A stretch of 64,000 bases of DNA from assembly GCA_963402885.1 (NCBI GenBank), contig OY727093.1:21141409-21205408 (forward strand). The letters run 5' to 3'. Shown piece after piece: positions 24,461 to 36,059 of this stretch (position 1 is the first letter of the stretch; each line of letters opens with the position of its first letter). The translations under genes and the position numbers were made by a program. The notes under the pieces are model-generated. The model did no database searches, was not told the DNA's origin, and saw only the letters and a list, made by a program, of their open reading frames with translations. The DNA comes from Antedon bifida (taxonomy: Eukaryota; Echinodermata; Crinoidea; Comatulida; Antedonidae).

Positions 24461-27400
24461 ACTTTGATGTTTTGTGTGAAAAAGTTTTGTCAAAATGGTC
24501 TAAAACGTTTTCAAATACCATATTAAGCTATTTTGAGCACTTTGATGTTTTTGTGAGAAAAATTTTATCGAAATGCTTAAAATGGTCAAAAACGTTTTCT
24601 AATGTGATTTTAAGCACTTTGATGTTTTTATGTTAACAAGTTTTTTCGAAAATCACAAAATGGTCTAAAACGTCTCCAAATGCGATTTGAAGCTATTCTA
24701 ATCACTTTGGTGATTTTATGTTAACAAGTTTATTCGAAATGCACAAAATGTCTAAAACGTCTCCAAATGCGATTTGAAGCTATTTTGTGCACTTTGATGT
24801 TTTTGTTTGAAAACTTTTATCGGAATCCTTAAAATGGTCTAAAACGGTTTCTAATGTGATTTTAAGCACTTTGATGTTTTTATGTTAACAAGTTTTTTCG
24901 AAAATCAGAAAATGGTCTAAAACGTCTCCAAATGCGATTTGAAGCTATTCTGTACACTTTGATGTTTTGTGTGAAAAAGTTTTGTCGAAATGCTAAAAAT
25001 GGTCTAAAACGTTTTCAGATACCATATTAAGCTATTTTGTGCACTTTGATGTTTTTGTGAGAAAAATTTTATCGAAATGCTTAAAATGGTCAAAAACGTT
25101 TTCTAATGTGATTTTAAGCACTTTGATGTTTCTATGTTAACAAGTTTTTTCGAAAATCACAAAATGGTCTAAAACGTCTCAAAATGCCATTTGAAGCTAT
25201 TCTAATCACTTTGGTGATATTATGTTAACAAGTTTATTCGAAAATCACAAAATGGTCTAAAACGTCTCAAAATGCGATTTGAAGCTATTCTAACCACTTT
25301 GGTGATTTTATGTTAACAAGTTTTTTCGAAATGCACAAAATGTCTAAAACGTCTCCAAATGCGATTTGAAGCTATTCTGTACACTTTGATGTTTTGTGTG
25401 AAAAAGTTTTGTCGAAATGCTCAAAATGGTCTAAAACGTTTTCAAATACCATATTAAGCTATTTTGTGCACTTTGATGTTTTTGTGTGAAAAGTTTTATC
25501 GGAATGCTTAAAATGGTCTAAAACGGTTTCTAATGTGATTTTAAGCACTTTTATGTTAACAAGTTTTTTCGAAAATCACAAATGGTCTAAAACGTCTCCA
25601 AATACGATTAGAAGCTATTCTGTACACTTTGATGTTTTGTGTGAAAAAGTTTTGTCAAAATGGTCTAAAACGTTTTCAAATACCATATTAAGCTATTTTG
25701 AGCACTTTGATGTTTTTGTGAGAAAAATTTTATCGAAATGCTTAAAATGGTCAAAAACGTTTTCTAATGTGATTTTAAGCACTTTGATGTTTTTATGTTA
25801 AGAAGTTTTTTCGAAAATCACAAAATGGTCTAAAACGTCTCCAAATGCGATTTGAAGCTATTCTAATCACTTTGGTGATTTTATGTTAACAAGTTTATTC
25901 GAAATGCACAAAATGTCTAAAACGTCTCCAAATGCGATTTGAAGCTATTTTGTGCACTTTGATGTTTTTGTTTGAAAACTTTTATCGGAATCCTTAAAAT
26001 GGTCTAAAACGGTTTCTAATGTGATTTTAAGCACTTTGATGTTTTTATGTTAACAAGTTTTTTCGAAAATCACAAAATGGTCTAAAACGTCTCCAAATGC
26101 GATTTGAAGCTATTCTGTACACTTTGATGTTTTGTGTGAAAAAGTTTTGTCGAAATGCTAAAAATGGTCTAAAACGTTTTCAGATACCATATTAAGCTAT
26201 TTTGTGCACTTTGATGTTTTTGTGAGAAAAATTTTATCGAAATGCTTAAAATGGTCAAAAACGTTTTCTAATGTGATTTTAAGCACTTTGATGTTTCTAT
26301 GTTAACAAGTTTTTTCGAAAATCACAAAATGGTCTAAAACGTCTCAAAATGCCATTTGAAGCTATTCTAATCACTTTGGTGATATTATGTTAACAAGTTT
26401 ATTCGAAAATCACAAAATGGTGTAAAACGTCTCAAAATGCGATTTGAAGCTATTCTAACCACTTTGGTGATTTTATGTTAACAAGTTTTTTCGAAATGCA
26501 CAAAATGTCTAAAACGTCTCCAAATGCGATTTGAAGCTATTCTGTACACTTTGATGTTTTGTGTGAAAAAGTTTTGTCGAAATGCTCAAAATGGTCTAAA
26601 ACGTTTTCAAATACCATATTAAGCTATTTTGTGCACTTTGATGTTTTTGTGTGAAAAGTTTTATCGGAATGCTTAAAATGGTCTAAAACGGTTTCTAATG
26701 TGATTTTAAGCACTTTTATGTTAACAAGTTTTTTCGAAAATCACAAATGGTCTAAAACGTCTCCAAATGCGATTTGAAGCTATTCTGTACACTTTGATGT
26801 TTTGTGTGAAAAAGTTTTGTCAAAATGGTCTAAAACGTTTTCAAATACCATATTAAGCTATTTTGAGCACTTTGATGTTTTTGTGAGAAAAATTTTATCG
26901 AAATGCTTAAAATGGTCAAAAACGTTTTCTAATGTGATTTTAAGCACTTTGATGTTTTTATGTTAACAAGTTTTTTCGAAAATCACAAAATGATCTAAAA
27001 CGTCTCCAAATGCGATTTGAAGCTATTCTAATCACTTTGGTGATTTTATGTTAACAAGTTTATTCGAAATGCACAAAATGTCTAAAACGTCTCCAAATGC
27101 GATTTGAAGCTATTTTGTGCACTTTGATGTTTTTGTTTGAAAACTTTTATCGGAATCCTTAAAATGGTCTAAAACGGTTTCTAATGTGATTTTAAGCACT
27201 TTGATGTTTTTATGTTAACAAGTTTTTTCGAAAATCACAAAATGGTCTAAAACGTCTCCAAATGCGATTTGAAGCTATTCTGTACACTTTGATGTTTTGT
27301 GTGAAAAAGTTTTGTCGAAATGCTAAAAATGGTCTAAAACGTTTTCAGATACCATATTAAGCTATTTTGTGCACTTTGATGTTTTTGTGAGAAAAATTTT

Positions 27401-27556
27401 ATCGAAATGCTTAAAATGGTCAAAAACGTTTTCTAATGTGATTTTAAGCACTTTGATGTTTCTATGTTAACAAGTTTTTTCGAAAATCACAAAATGGTCT
27501 AAAACGTCTCAAAATGCCATTTGAAGCTATTCTAATCACTTTGGTGATATTATGTT
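24082..27556. repeat. Three tandem copies of the 1165-bp unit
   Basis: 24082-25226 (1145 bp, with the 20-bp fusion), 25227-26391 and 26392-27556 (1165 bp each). Domain I has two copies at the matching place. Scattered single-base changes distinguish the copies: 'atcagaaaatgg' near 24905, 'gattagaagc' near 25608, 'ttaagaag' near 25798, 'tggtgtaaaacg' near 26418 and 'atgatctaaaacg' near 26989. The first unit overlaps the end of the 2160-bp duplication. Confidence 0.85.
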
Positions 27557-28734
27557 AACAAGTTTATTCGAAATGCACAAAATGTCTAAAACGTCTCCAA
27601 ATGCGATTTGAAGCTATTTTGTGCACTTTGATGTTTTTGTGTGAAAAGTTTTATCGAAATGCTCAAAATGGTCTAAAACGGTTTCTTATGTGATTTTAAG
27701 CACTTTGATGTTTTTGTGTAACCAAGTTTCGTCGAAATGCACAAAATGGTCTAAAACGTCTCCAAATGCGATTTGAAGCTATTCTGTACACTTTGATGTT
27801 TTGTGTGAAAAAGTTTTGTCGAAATGCTCAAAATGGTCTAAAACGTTTTCAAATACCATATTAAGCTATTTTGTGCACTTTGATGTTTTTGTGTGAAAAG
27901 TTTTATCGAAATGCTCAAAATGGTCTAAAACTGTTTCTTATGTTATTTTAAGCACTTTGATGATTTTGTGTAACCAAGTTTCGTCGAAATGCACAAAATG
28001 GTCTAAAACGTCTCCAAATGCAATTTGAAGCTATTCTGTACACTTTGATGTTTTGTGTGAAAAAGTTTTGTCGAAATGCTCAAAATGGTCTAAAACGTTT
28101 TTATATACCATATTAAGCTATTTTGTGCACTTTGATGTTTTTGTGTGAAAAGTTTTAACGAAATGCTTAAAATGGTCAAAAACGGTTTCTAATGTGATTT
28201 TAAGCACTTTGATGTTTCTATGTTAACAAGTTTTTTCGAAAATCACAAAATGGTCTAAAACGTCTCAAAATGCGATTTGAAGCTATTCTAACCACTTTGG
28301 TGATTTTATGTTAACAAGTTTTTTCGAAATGCACAAAATGTCTAAAACGTCTCCAAATGCGATTTGAAGCTATTCTGTACACTTTGATGTTTTGTGTGAA
28401 AAAGTTTTGTCGAAATGCTCAAAATGGTCTAAAACGTTTTCAAATACCATATTAAGCTATTTTGTGCACTTTGATGTTTTTGTGTGAAAAGTTTTATCGG
28501 AATGCTTAAAATGGTCTAAAACGGTTTCTAATGTGATTTTAAGCACTTTTATGTTAACAAGTTTTTTCGAAAATCACAAATGGTCTAAAACGTCTCCAAA
28601 TGCGATTTGAAGCTATTCTGTACACTTTGATGTTTTGTGTGAAAAAGTTTTGTCAAAATGGTCTAAAACGTTTTCAAATACCATATTAAGCTATTTTGTG
28701 CACTTTGATGTTTTTGTTTGAAAACTTTTATCGA

Positions 28735-30215
28735 AATGCTTAAAATGGTCAAAAACGTTTTCTAATGTGATTTTAAGCACTTTGATGTTTCTATGTTAAC
28801 AAGTTTTTTCGAAAATCACAAAATGGTCTAAAACGTCTCCAAATGCGATTTGAAGCTATTCTGTACCCTTTGATGTTTGGTGTGAAAAAGTTTTGTCGAA
28901 ATGCTCAAAATGGTCTGAAACGTTTTCAAATACCATATTAAGCTATTTTGTGCACTTTGATGTTTTTGTGTGAAAAGTTTTATCGAAATGCTCAAAATGG
29001 TCTAAAACGGTTTCTTATGTTATTTTAAGCACTTTGATGATTTTGTGTAACCAAGTTTCGTCGAAATGCACAAAATGGTCTAAAACGTCTCCAAATGCAA
29101 TTTGAAGCTATTCTCTACACTTTGATGTTTTGTGTGAAAAAGTTTTATCGGAATGCTTAAAATGGTCTAAAACGGTTTCTAACGAGATTTTAAGCACTTT
29201 GATGTTTTTATGTTAACAAGTTTTTTCGAAAATCACAAAATGGTCTAAAACGTCTCCAAATGCGATTTGAAGCTATTCTGTACACTTTGATGTTTTGTGT
29301 GAAAAAGTTTTGTCGAAATGCTCAAAATGGTCTAAAACGTTTTCAGATACCATATTAAGCTATTTTGTGCACTTTGATGTCTTTGTGAGAAAAATTTTAT
29401 CGAAATCCTTAAAATGGTCAAAAACGGTTTCTAATGTGGTTTTAAGCACTTTGATGTTTCTATGGTAACAAGTTTTTCGAAAATCACAAAATGGTCTAAA
29501 ACGTCTGAAAATGCGATTTGAAGCTATTCTAACCACTTTGGTGATTTTATATTAACAAGTTTTTTCGAAATGCACAAAATGTCTAAAACGTCTCCAAATG
29601 CGATTTGAAGCTATTCTGTACACTTTGATGTTTTGTGTGAAAAAGTTTTGTCGAAATGCTCAAAATGTGTCTAAAACGTTTTCAAATACCATATTAAGCT
29701 ATTTTGTGCACTTTGATGTTTTTGTGTGAAGAGTTTTATCGGAATGCTTAAAATGGTCTAAAACGATTTCTAATATGATTTTAAGCACTTTGACGTTTTT
29801 ATGTTAACAAATTTTTTCGAAAATCACAAAATGGTCTAAAACGTCTCCAAATGCGATTTGAAGCTATTCTGTACACTGTGATGTTTTGTCTGAAAAAGTT
29901 TTGTCGAAATGCTCAAAATGGTCTAAAACGTTTTCAAATACCATATTAAGCTATTTTGTGCACTTTGATGTTTTTGTGTGAAAAGTTTTACCAAAATGCT
30001 TAAAATGGTCAAAAACGTTTTCTAATGTGATTTTAAGCACTTTGATGATTTTGTGTAACCAAGTTTCGTCGAAATGCACAAAATGGTCTAAAACGTCTCC
30101 AAATGCAATTTGAAGCTATTCTGTACACTTTGATGTTTTGTGTGAAAAAGTTTTGTCGAAATGCTCAAAATGGTCTAAAAAGTTTTCAAATACCATATTA
30201 AGCTATTTTGTGCAC
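28735..30215. repeat. Third, truncated copy of the macro-repeat start
   Basis: From 28735 the sequence matches 16641-18121 at offset 12094, and its first part matches 361-1357 of domain I. It carries the same markers: 'gtaccctttgatg' near 28863, 'agatttt' following 'aac' (with a private 'aacgagatttt') near 29181, 'atggtaacaag' near 29462, 'aatgtgtctaaaacg' near 29665, 'tttgacgttttt' near 29790, and 'actgtgatgttttgtctg' at 29875. The match ends near 30215, where 'tttttatgtttacatg' begins and the array changes character. Confidence 0.82.
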
Positions 30216-33200
30216 TTTGATGTTTTTATGTTTACATGTTTTTTCGAAAATCACAAAATGGTCTAAAACGTCTCCAAATGCGTTTGAAGCTATTCTGTAC
30301 ACTTTGATGTTTTGTGTGAAAGAGTTTTGTCGAAATGCTCAAAATGGTCTAAAACGTTTTCAAATACCATATTAAGCTATTTTGTGCACTTTGATGTTTT
30401 TGTGAGAAAAATTTTATCGAAATCCTTAAAATGGTCAAAAACGGTTTCTTATGTTATTTTAAGCACTTTGATGATTTTGTGTAACCAAGTTTCGTCGAAA
30501 TGCACAAAATGGTCTAAAACGTCTCCAAATGCGATTTGAAGCTATTCTGTACACTTTGATGTTTTGTGTGAAAAAGTTTTGTCGAATTGCTCAAAATGGT
30601 CTAAAACGTTTTCAAATACCATATTAAGCTATTTTGAGCACTTTGATGTTTTTGTGTGAAAAGTTTTATCGAAATGCTTGAAATGGTCTAAAACGGTTTC
30701 TAATGTTATTTAAAGCACTTTGATGTTTTTATGTTAACAAGTTTTTTCGAAAATCACAAAATGGTCTAAAACGTCTCCAAATGCGATTTGAAGCTATTCT
30801 GTACACTTTGATGTTTCGTGTGAAAAAGTTTTGTCGAAATGCTCAAAATGGTCTAAAACGTTTTCAAATACCATATTAAGCTATTTTATGCACTTTGATG
30901 TTTTTGTGTGAAAAGTTTTATCGAAATGCTCAAAATGGTCTAAAACGGTTTCTAATGTGATTTTAAGCACTTTGATGTTTTTATGTTAACAAGTTTTTTC
31001 GAAAATCACAAAATGGTCTAAAACGTCTCCAAGTGCGATTTGAAGCTATTCTGTACACTTTGATGTTTTGTGTGAAAAAGTTTTGTCGAAATGCTCAAAA
31101 TGGTCTAAAACGTTTTCAAATACCATATTAAGCTATTTTGTGCACTTTGATGTTTTTGTGTGAAAAGTTTTACCAAAATGCTTAAAATGGTCAAAAACGT
31201 TTTCTAATGTGATTTTAAGCACTTTGATGTTTCTATGTTAACAATTTTTTTCGAAAATCACAAAATGGTCTAAAACGTCTCAAAATGCGATTTGAAGCTA
31301 TTTTAACCACTTTGGTGATTTTATGTTAACAAGTTTTTTCGAAAATCACAAAATGGTCTAAAACGTCTCCAAATGCGATTTGAAGCTATTCTGTACACTT
31401 TGATGTTTTGTGTGAAAAAGTTTTGTCGAAATGCTGAAAATGGTCTAAAACGTTTTCAAATACCATACTAAGCTATTTTGTGCACTTTGATGTTTTTGTG
31501 TGAAAAGTTTTATCGAAATGCTCAAAATGGTCTAAAACGGTTTCTTATGTTATTTTAAGCACTTTGATGATTTTGTGTAACCAAGTTTCGTCGAAATGCA
31601 CAAAATGGTCTAAAACGTCTCCAAATGCAATTTGAAGCTATTCTGTACACTTTGATGTTTTGTGTGAAAAAGTTTTGTCGAAATGCTCAAAATGGTCTAA
31701 AACGTTTTCAAATACCATATTAAGCTATTTTGTGCACCTTGATGTTTTTGTGTGAAAAGTTTTATCGAAATGCTTAAAATGGTCTAAAACGGTTTCTAAT
31801 GTGGTTTTAAGCACTTTGATGTTTCTATGTTAACAAGTTTTTTCGAAAATCACAAAATGGTCTAAAACGTCTCAAAATGCGATTTGAAGCTATTTTAACC
31901 ACTTTGGTGATTTTATGTTAACAATTTTTTTCGAAAATCACAAAATGGTCTAAAACGTCTCCAAGTGCGATTTGAAGCTATTCTGTACACTTTGATGTTT
32001 TGTGTGAAAAAGTTTTGTCGAAATGCTCAAAATGGTCTAAAACGTTTTCAAATACCATATTAAGCTATTTTGTGCACTTTGATGTTTTTGTGTGAAAAGT
32101 TTTACAAAAATGCTTAAAATGGTCAAAAACGTTTTCTAATGTGATTTTAAGCACTTTGATGTTTCTATGCTAACAATTTTTTTCGAAAATCACTAAATGG
32201 TCTAAAACGTCTCAAAATGCGATTTTAAGCTATTTTAACCACTTTGGTGATTTTATGTTAACAAGTTTTTTCGAAAATCACAAAATGGTCTAAAACGTCT
32301 CCAAATGCGATTTGAAGCTATTCTGTACCCTTTGATGTTTTGTGTGAAAAAGTTTTGTCGAAATGCTCAAAATGGTCTAAAACGTTTTCAAATACCATAT
32401 TAAGCTATTTTGAGCACTTTGATGTTTTTGTGTGAAAAGTTTTATCGAAATGCTTGAAATGGTCTAAAACGGTTTCTTATGTTATTTTAAGCACTTTGAT
32501 GATTTTGTGTAACCAAGTTTCGTCGAAATGCACAAAATGGTCTAAAACGTCTCCAAATGCAATTTGAAGCTATTCTGTACACTTTGATGTTTCGTGTGAA
32601 AAAGTTTTGTCGAAATGCTCAAAATGGTCTAAAACGTTTTCAAATACCATATTAAGCTATTTTATGCACTTTGATGTTTTTGTGTGAAAAGTTTTATCGA
32701 AATGCTCAAAATTTGATGATTTTGTGTAACCAAGTTTCGTCGAAATGCACAAAATGGTCTAAAACGTCTCCAAATGCAATTTGAAGCTATTCTGTACACT
32801 TTGATGTTTTGTGTGAAAAAGTTTTGTCGAAATGCTCAAAATGGTCTAAAAAGTTTTCAAATACCATATTAAGCTATTTTGTGCACTTTGATGTTTTTGT
32901 GTGAAAAGTTTTATCGGAATGCTTAAAATGGTCTAAAACGGTTTCTAATGTGATTTTAAGCACTTTGATGTTTTTATGTTAACAAGTTTTTTCGAAATGC
33001 ACAAAATGTCTAAAACGTCTCCAAATGCGATTTGAAGGTATTCTGTACACTTTGATGTTTTGTGTAAAAAAGTTTTGTCAAAATGGTCTAAAACGTTTTC
33101 AAATACCATATTAAGCTATTTTGTGCACTTTGATGTTTTTGTTTGAAACCTTTTATCGGAATCCTTAAAATGGTCTAAAACGGTTTCTAATGTGATTTTA

Positions 33201-33250
33201 AGCACTTTGACGTTTCTATGTTAACAAATTTTTTCGAAAATCACAAAATG
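30216..33250. repeat. Array domain III: transition after the macro-repeat
   Basis: The same monomer classes continue, but the large domain I/II blocks stop. Within this stretch, 31.0-31.8 kb matches 31.9-32.7 kb at a period of about 932 bp, shown by 'ccaagtgcg' at 31029 and 31961, by 'acaatttttttcg', and by 'gctattttaacc'. A second match with a 1776-bp offset links 30.66-30.95 kb to 32.43-32.73 kb ('gaaatgcttgaaatgg', 'gatgtttcgtgtg', 'ctattttatgc'). It contains the truncated B monomer at 32668. No unique sequence separates it from domain II. Confidence 0.7.
32668..32709. repeat. B monomer shortened by about 35 bp
   Basis: After 'gaaatgctcaaaa' the sequence jumps to 'tttgatgattttgtg' of the following E. 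The 3' half of B, including most of the core, is missing. The junction shares a short 'ttt' stretch, so simple deletion is likely. I saw no second copy, so it seems younger than the surrounding 932-bp repeats. Confidence 0.8.
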
Positions 33251-35722
33251 GTCTAAAACGTCTCCAAATGCGATTTGAAGCTATTCTGTACACTTTGATG
33301 TTTTGTGTGAAAAAGTTTTGTCGAAATGCTCAAAATGGTCTAAAACGTTTTCAAATACCATATTAAGCTATTTTGTGCACTTTGATGTTTTTGTGTGAAA
33401 AGTTTTATCGAAATGCTTAAAATGGTCTAAAACGGGTTCTAATGTGATTTTAAGCACTTTGATGTTTCTATGTTAAGAAGTTTTTTCGAAAATCACAAAA
33501 TGGTCTAAAACGTCTCAAAATGCGATTTGAAGCTATTCTAACCACTTTGGTGATTTTATGTTAACAAGTTTTTTGAAATGCACAAAATGTCTAAAACGTC
33601 TCCAAATGCGATTTGAAGCTATTCTGTACACTTTGATGTTTTGTGTGAAAAAGTTTTGTCAAAATGGTCTAAAACGTTTTCAAATACCATATTAAGCTAT
33701 TTTGTGCACTTTGATGTTTTTGTTTGAAAACTTTTATCGGAATCCTTAAAATGGTCTAAAACGGTTTCTAATGTGATTTTAAGCACTTTGATGTTTTTAT
33801 GTTAACAAGTTTTTTCGAAAATCACAAAATGGTCTAAAACGTCTGCAAATGCGATTTGAAGCTATTCTGTACACTTTGATGTTTTGTGTGAAAAAGTTTT
33901 GTCGAAATGCTAAAAATGGTCTAAAACGTTTTCAAATACCATATTAAGCTATTTTGTGCACTTTGATGTTTTTGTGTGAAAACTTTTATCGGAATCCTTA
34001 AAATGGTCTAAAACGGTTTCTAATGTGATTTTAAGCACTTTGATGTTTTTATGTTAACAAGTTTTTTCGAAAATCACAAAATGGTCTAAAACGTCTCCAA
34101 ATGCGATTTGAAGCTATTCTGTACACTTTGATGTTTTGTGTGAAAAAGTTTTGTTAAAATGGTCTAAAACGTTTTCAAATACCATATTAAGCTATTTTGT
34201 GCACTTTGAGGTTTTTGTTTGAAAAGTTTTATCGGAATGCTTAAAATGGTCTAAAACGGTTTCTAATGTGATTTTAAGCACTTTGATGTTTTTATGTTAA
34301 CAAGTTTTTTCGAAATGCACAAAATGTCTAAAACGTCTCCAAATGCGATTTGAAGCTATTCTGTACACTTTGATGTTTTGTGTGAAAAAGTTTTGTCAAA
34401 ATGGTCTAAAACGTTTTCAAATACCATATTAAGCTATTTTTTGCACTTTGATGTTTTTGTTTGAAAAGTTTTATCGGAATGCTTAAAATGGTCTAAAACG
34501 GTTTCTAATGTGATTTTAAGCACTTTGATGTTTTTATGTTAACAAGTTTTTTCGAAAATCACAAAATGGTCTAAAACGTCTCCAAATGCGATTTGAAGCT
34601 ATTCTGTACACTTTGATGTTTTGTGTGAAAAAGTTTTGTCAAAATGGTATAAAACGTTTTCAAATACCATATTAAGCTATTTTGTGCACTTTGATGTTTT
34701 TGTTTGAAAAGTTTTATCGGAATGCTTAAAATGGTCTAAAACGGTTTCTAATGTGATTTTAAGCACTTTGATGTTTTTATGTTAACAAGTTTTTTCGAAA
34801 ATCACAAAATGGTCTAAAACGTCTCCAAATGCGATTTGAAGCTATTCTGTACACTTTGATGTTTTGTGTGAAAACGTTTTGTCGAAATGCTCAAAATGGT
34901 CTAAAACGTTTTCAGATACCATATTAAGCTATTTTGTGCACTTTGATGTCTTTGTGAGAAAAATGTTATCGAAATCCTTAAAATGGTCAAAAACGTTTTC
35001 TAATGTGATTTTAAGCACTTTGATGTTTCTATGTTAACAAGTTTTTTCGAAAATCACAAAATGGTCTAAAACGTCTCAAAATGCGATTTGAAGCTATTTT
35101 AACCACTTTGGTGATTTTATGTTAACAATTTTTTTCGAAAATCACAAAATGGTCTAAAACGTCTCCCAATGCGATTTGAAGCTATTCTGTACACTTTGAT
35201 GTTTTGTGTGAAAAAGTTTTGTCGAAATTCTCAAAATGGTCTAAAACGTTTTCAAATACCATATTAAGCTATTTTGAGCACTTTGATGTTTTTGTGTGAA
35301 AAGTTTTATCGAAATGCTTGAAATGGTCTAAAACGGTTTCTAATGTGATTTTAAGCACTTTGATGTTTTTATGTTAACAAGTTTTTTCGAAAATCACAAA
35401 ATGGTCTAAAACGTCTCCAAATGCGATTTGAAGCTATTCTGTACACTTTGATGTTTTGTGTGAAAAAGTTTTGTCGAAATGCTCAAAATGGTCTAAAACG
35501 TTTTCAAATACCATATTAAGCTATTTTGTGCACTTTGATGTTTTTGTGTGAAAAGTTTTATCAAAATGCTTAAAATGGTCAAAAACGGTTTCTAATGTGA
35601 TTTTAAGCACTTTGATGTTTCTATGTTAACAAGTTTTTTCGAAAATCACAAAATGGTCTAAAACGTCTCAAAATGCGATTTGAAGCTATTCTAACCACTT
35701 TGGTGATTTTATGTTAACAAGT
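33251..35722. repeat. 2.5-kb block duplicated at 56073-58540
   Basis: This block matches 56073-58540 at a constant offset of 22822. Shared markers are the run of short-A trimers, 'gtgtgaaaacgttttgtcg' at about 34866 (57688), 'gatgtctttgtgagaaaaatg' near 34946, 'gtctcccaatgcg' near 35162, 'gaaattctcaaaatgg' near 35224 and 'gaaatgcttgaaatgg' near 35310. The constant offset means neither copy has gained or lost a monomer since the exchange. The match ends in a D monomer at about 35722, where this copy has 'aagttttttcg' and the other has 'aatttttttcg'. Confidence 0.78.
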
Positions 35723-36059
35723 TTTTTCGAAATGCACAAAATGTCTAAAACGTCTCCAAATGCGATTTGAAGCTATTCTGTACACTTTGATGTTTTGTGT
35801 GAAAAAGTTTTGTCGAAATTCTCAAAATGGTCTAAAACGTTTTCAAATACCATATTAAGCTATTTTGTGCACTTTGATGTTTTTGTGTGAAGAGTTTTAT
35901 CGGAATGCTCAAAATGGTCTAAAACGGTTTCTGATGTGATTTTAAGCACTTTGATGTTTTTGTGTAACCAAGTTTCGTCGAAATGCACAAAATGGTCTAA
36001 AACGTCTCCAAATGCGATTTGAAGCTATTCTGTACACTTTGATGTTTTGTGTGAAAAAG

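Larger units (their letters stand above)
16107..28734. repeat. Array domain II, paralogous to 1-9995
   Basis: Base 16107 matches base 1. Aligned segments by eye are: 1-390 with 16107-16496; 491-1357 with 16771-17637; 1590-2705 with 18122-19237; 3478-4010 with 19135-19667; 4254-6897 with 19668-22311; 6898-8830 with 24472-26404; 8801-9995 with 27540-28734. The offset moves through 16106, 16280, 16532, 15657, 15414, 17574 and 18739. Several of these jumps match whole HOR changes: -875, -243, +2160 and +1165. Bases 17638-18121 are not from domain I at this place. At 28734 the match stops and the array returns to the start of the block. Confidence 0.82.

Noticed and set aside
25535-25801. Open frame of 88 codons
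   Set aside because: It lies wholly inside satellite monomers and its predicted protein only repeats the translated monomer. It arises where a change such as 'gtgagaaaaat' removes a stop. No splice, promoter or codon signal supports a gene.
30312-30539. Open frame of 75 codons
   Set aside because: It is the same translated satellite motif, opening at a non-ATG codon in 'ttgtgtgaaagag'. It is a by-product of the repeat.
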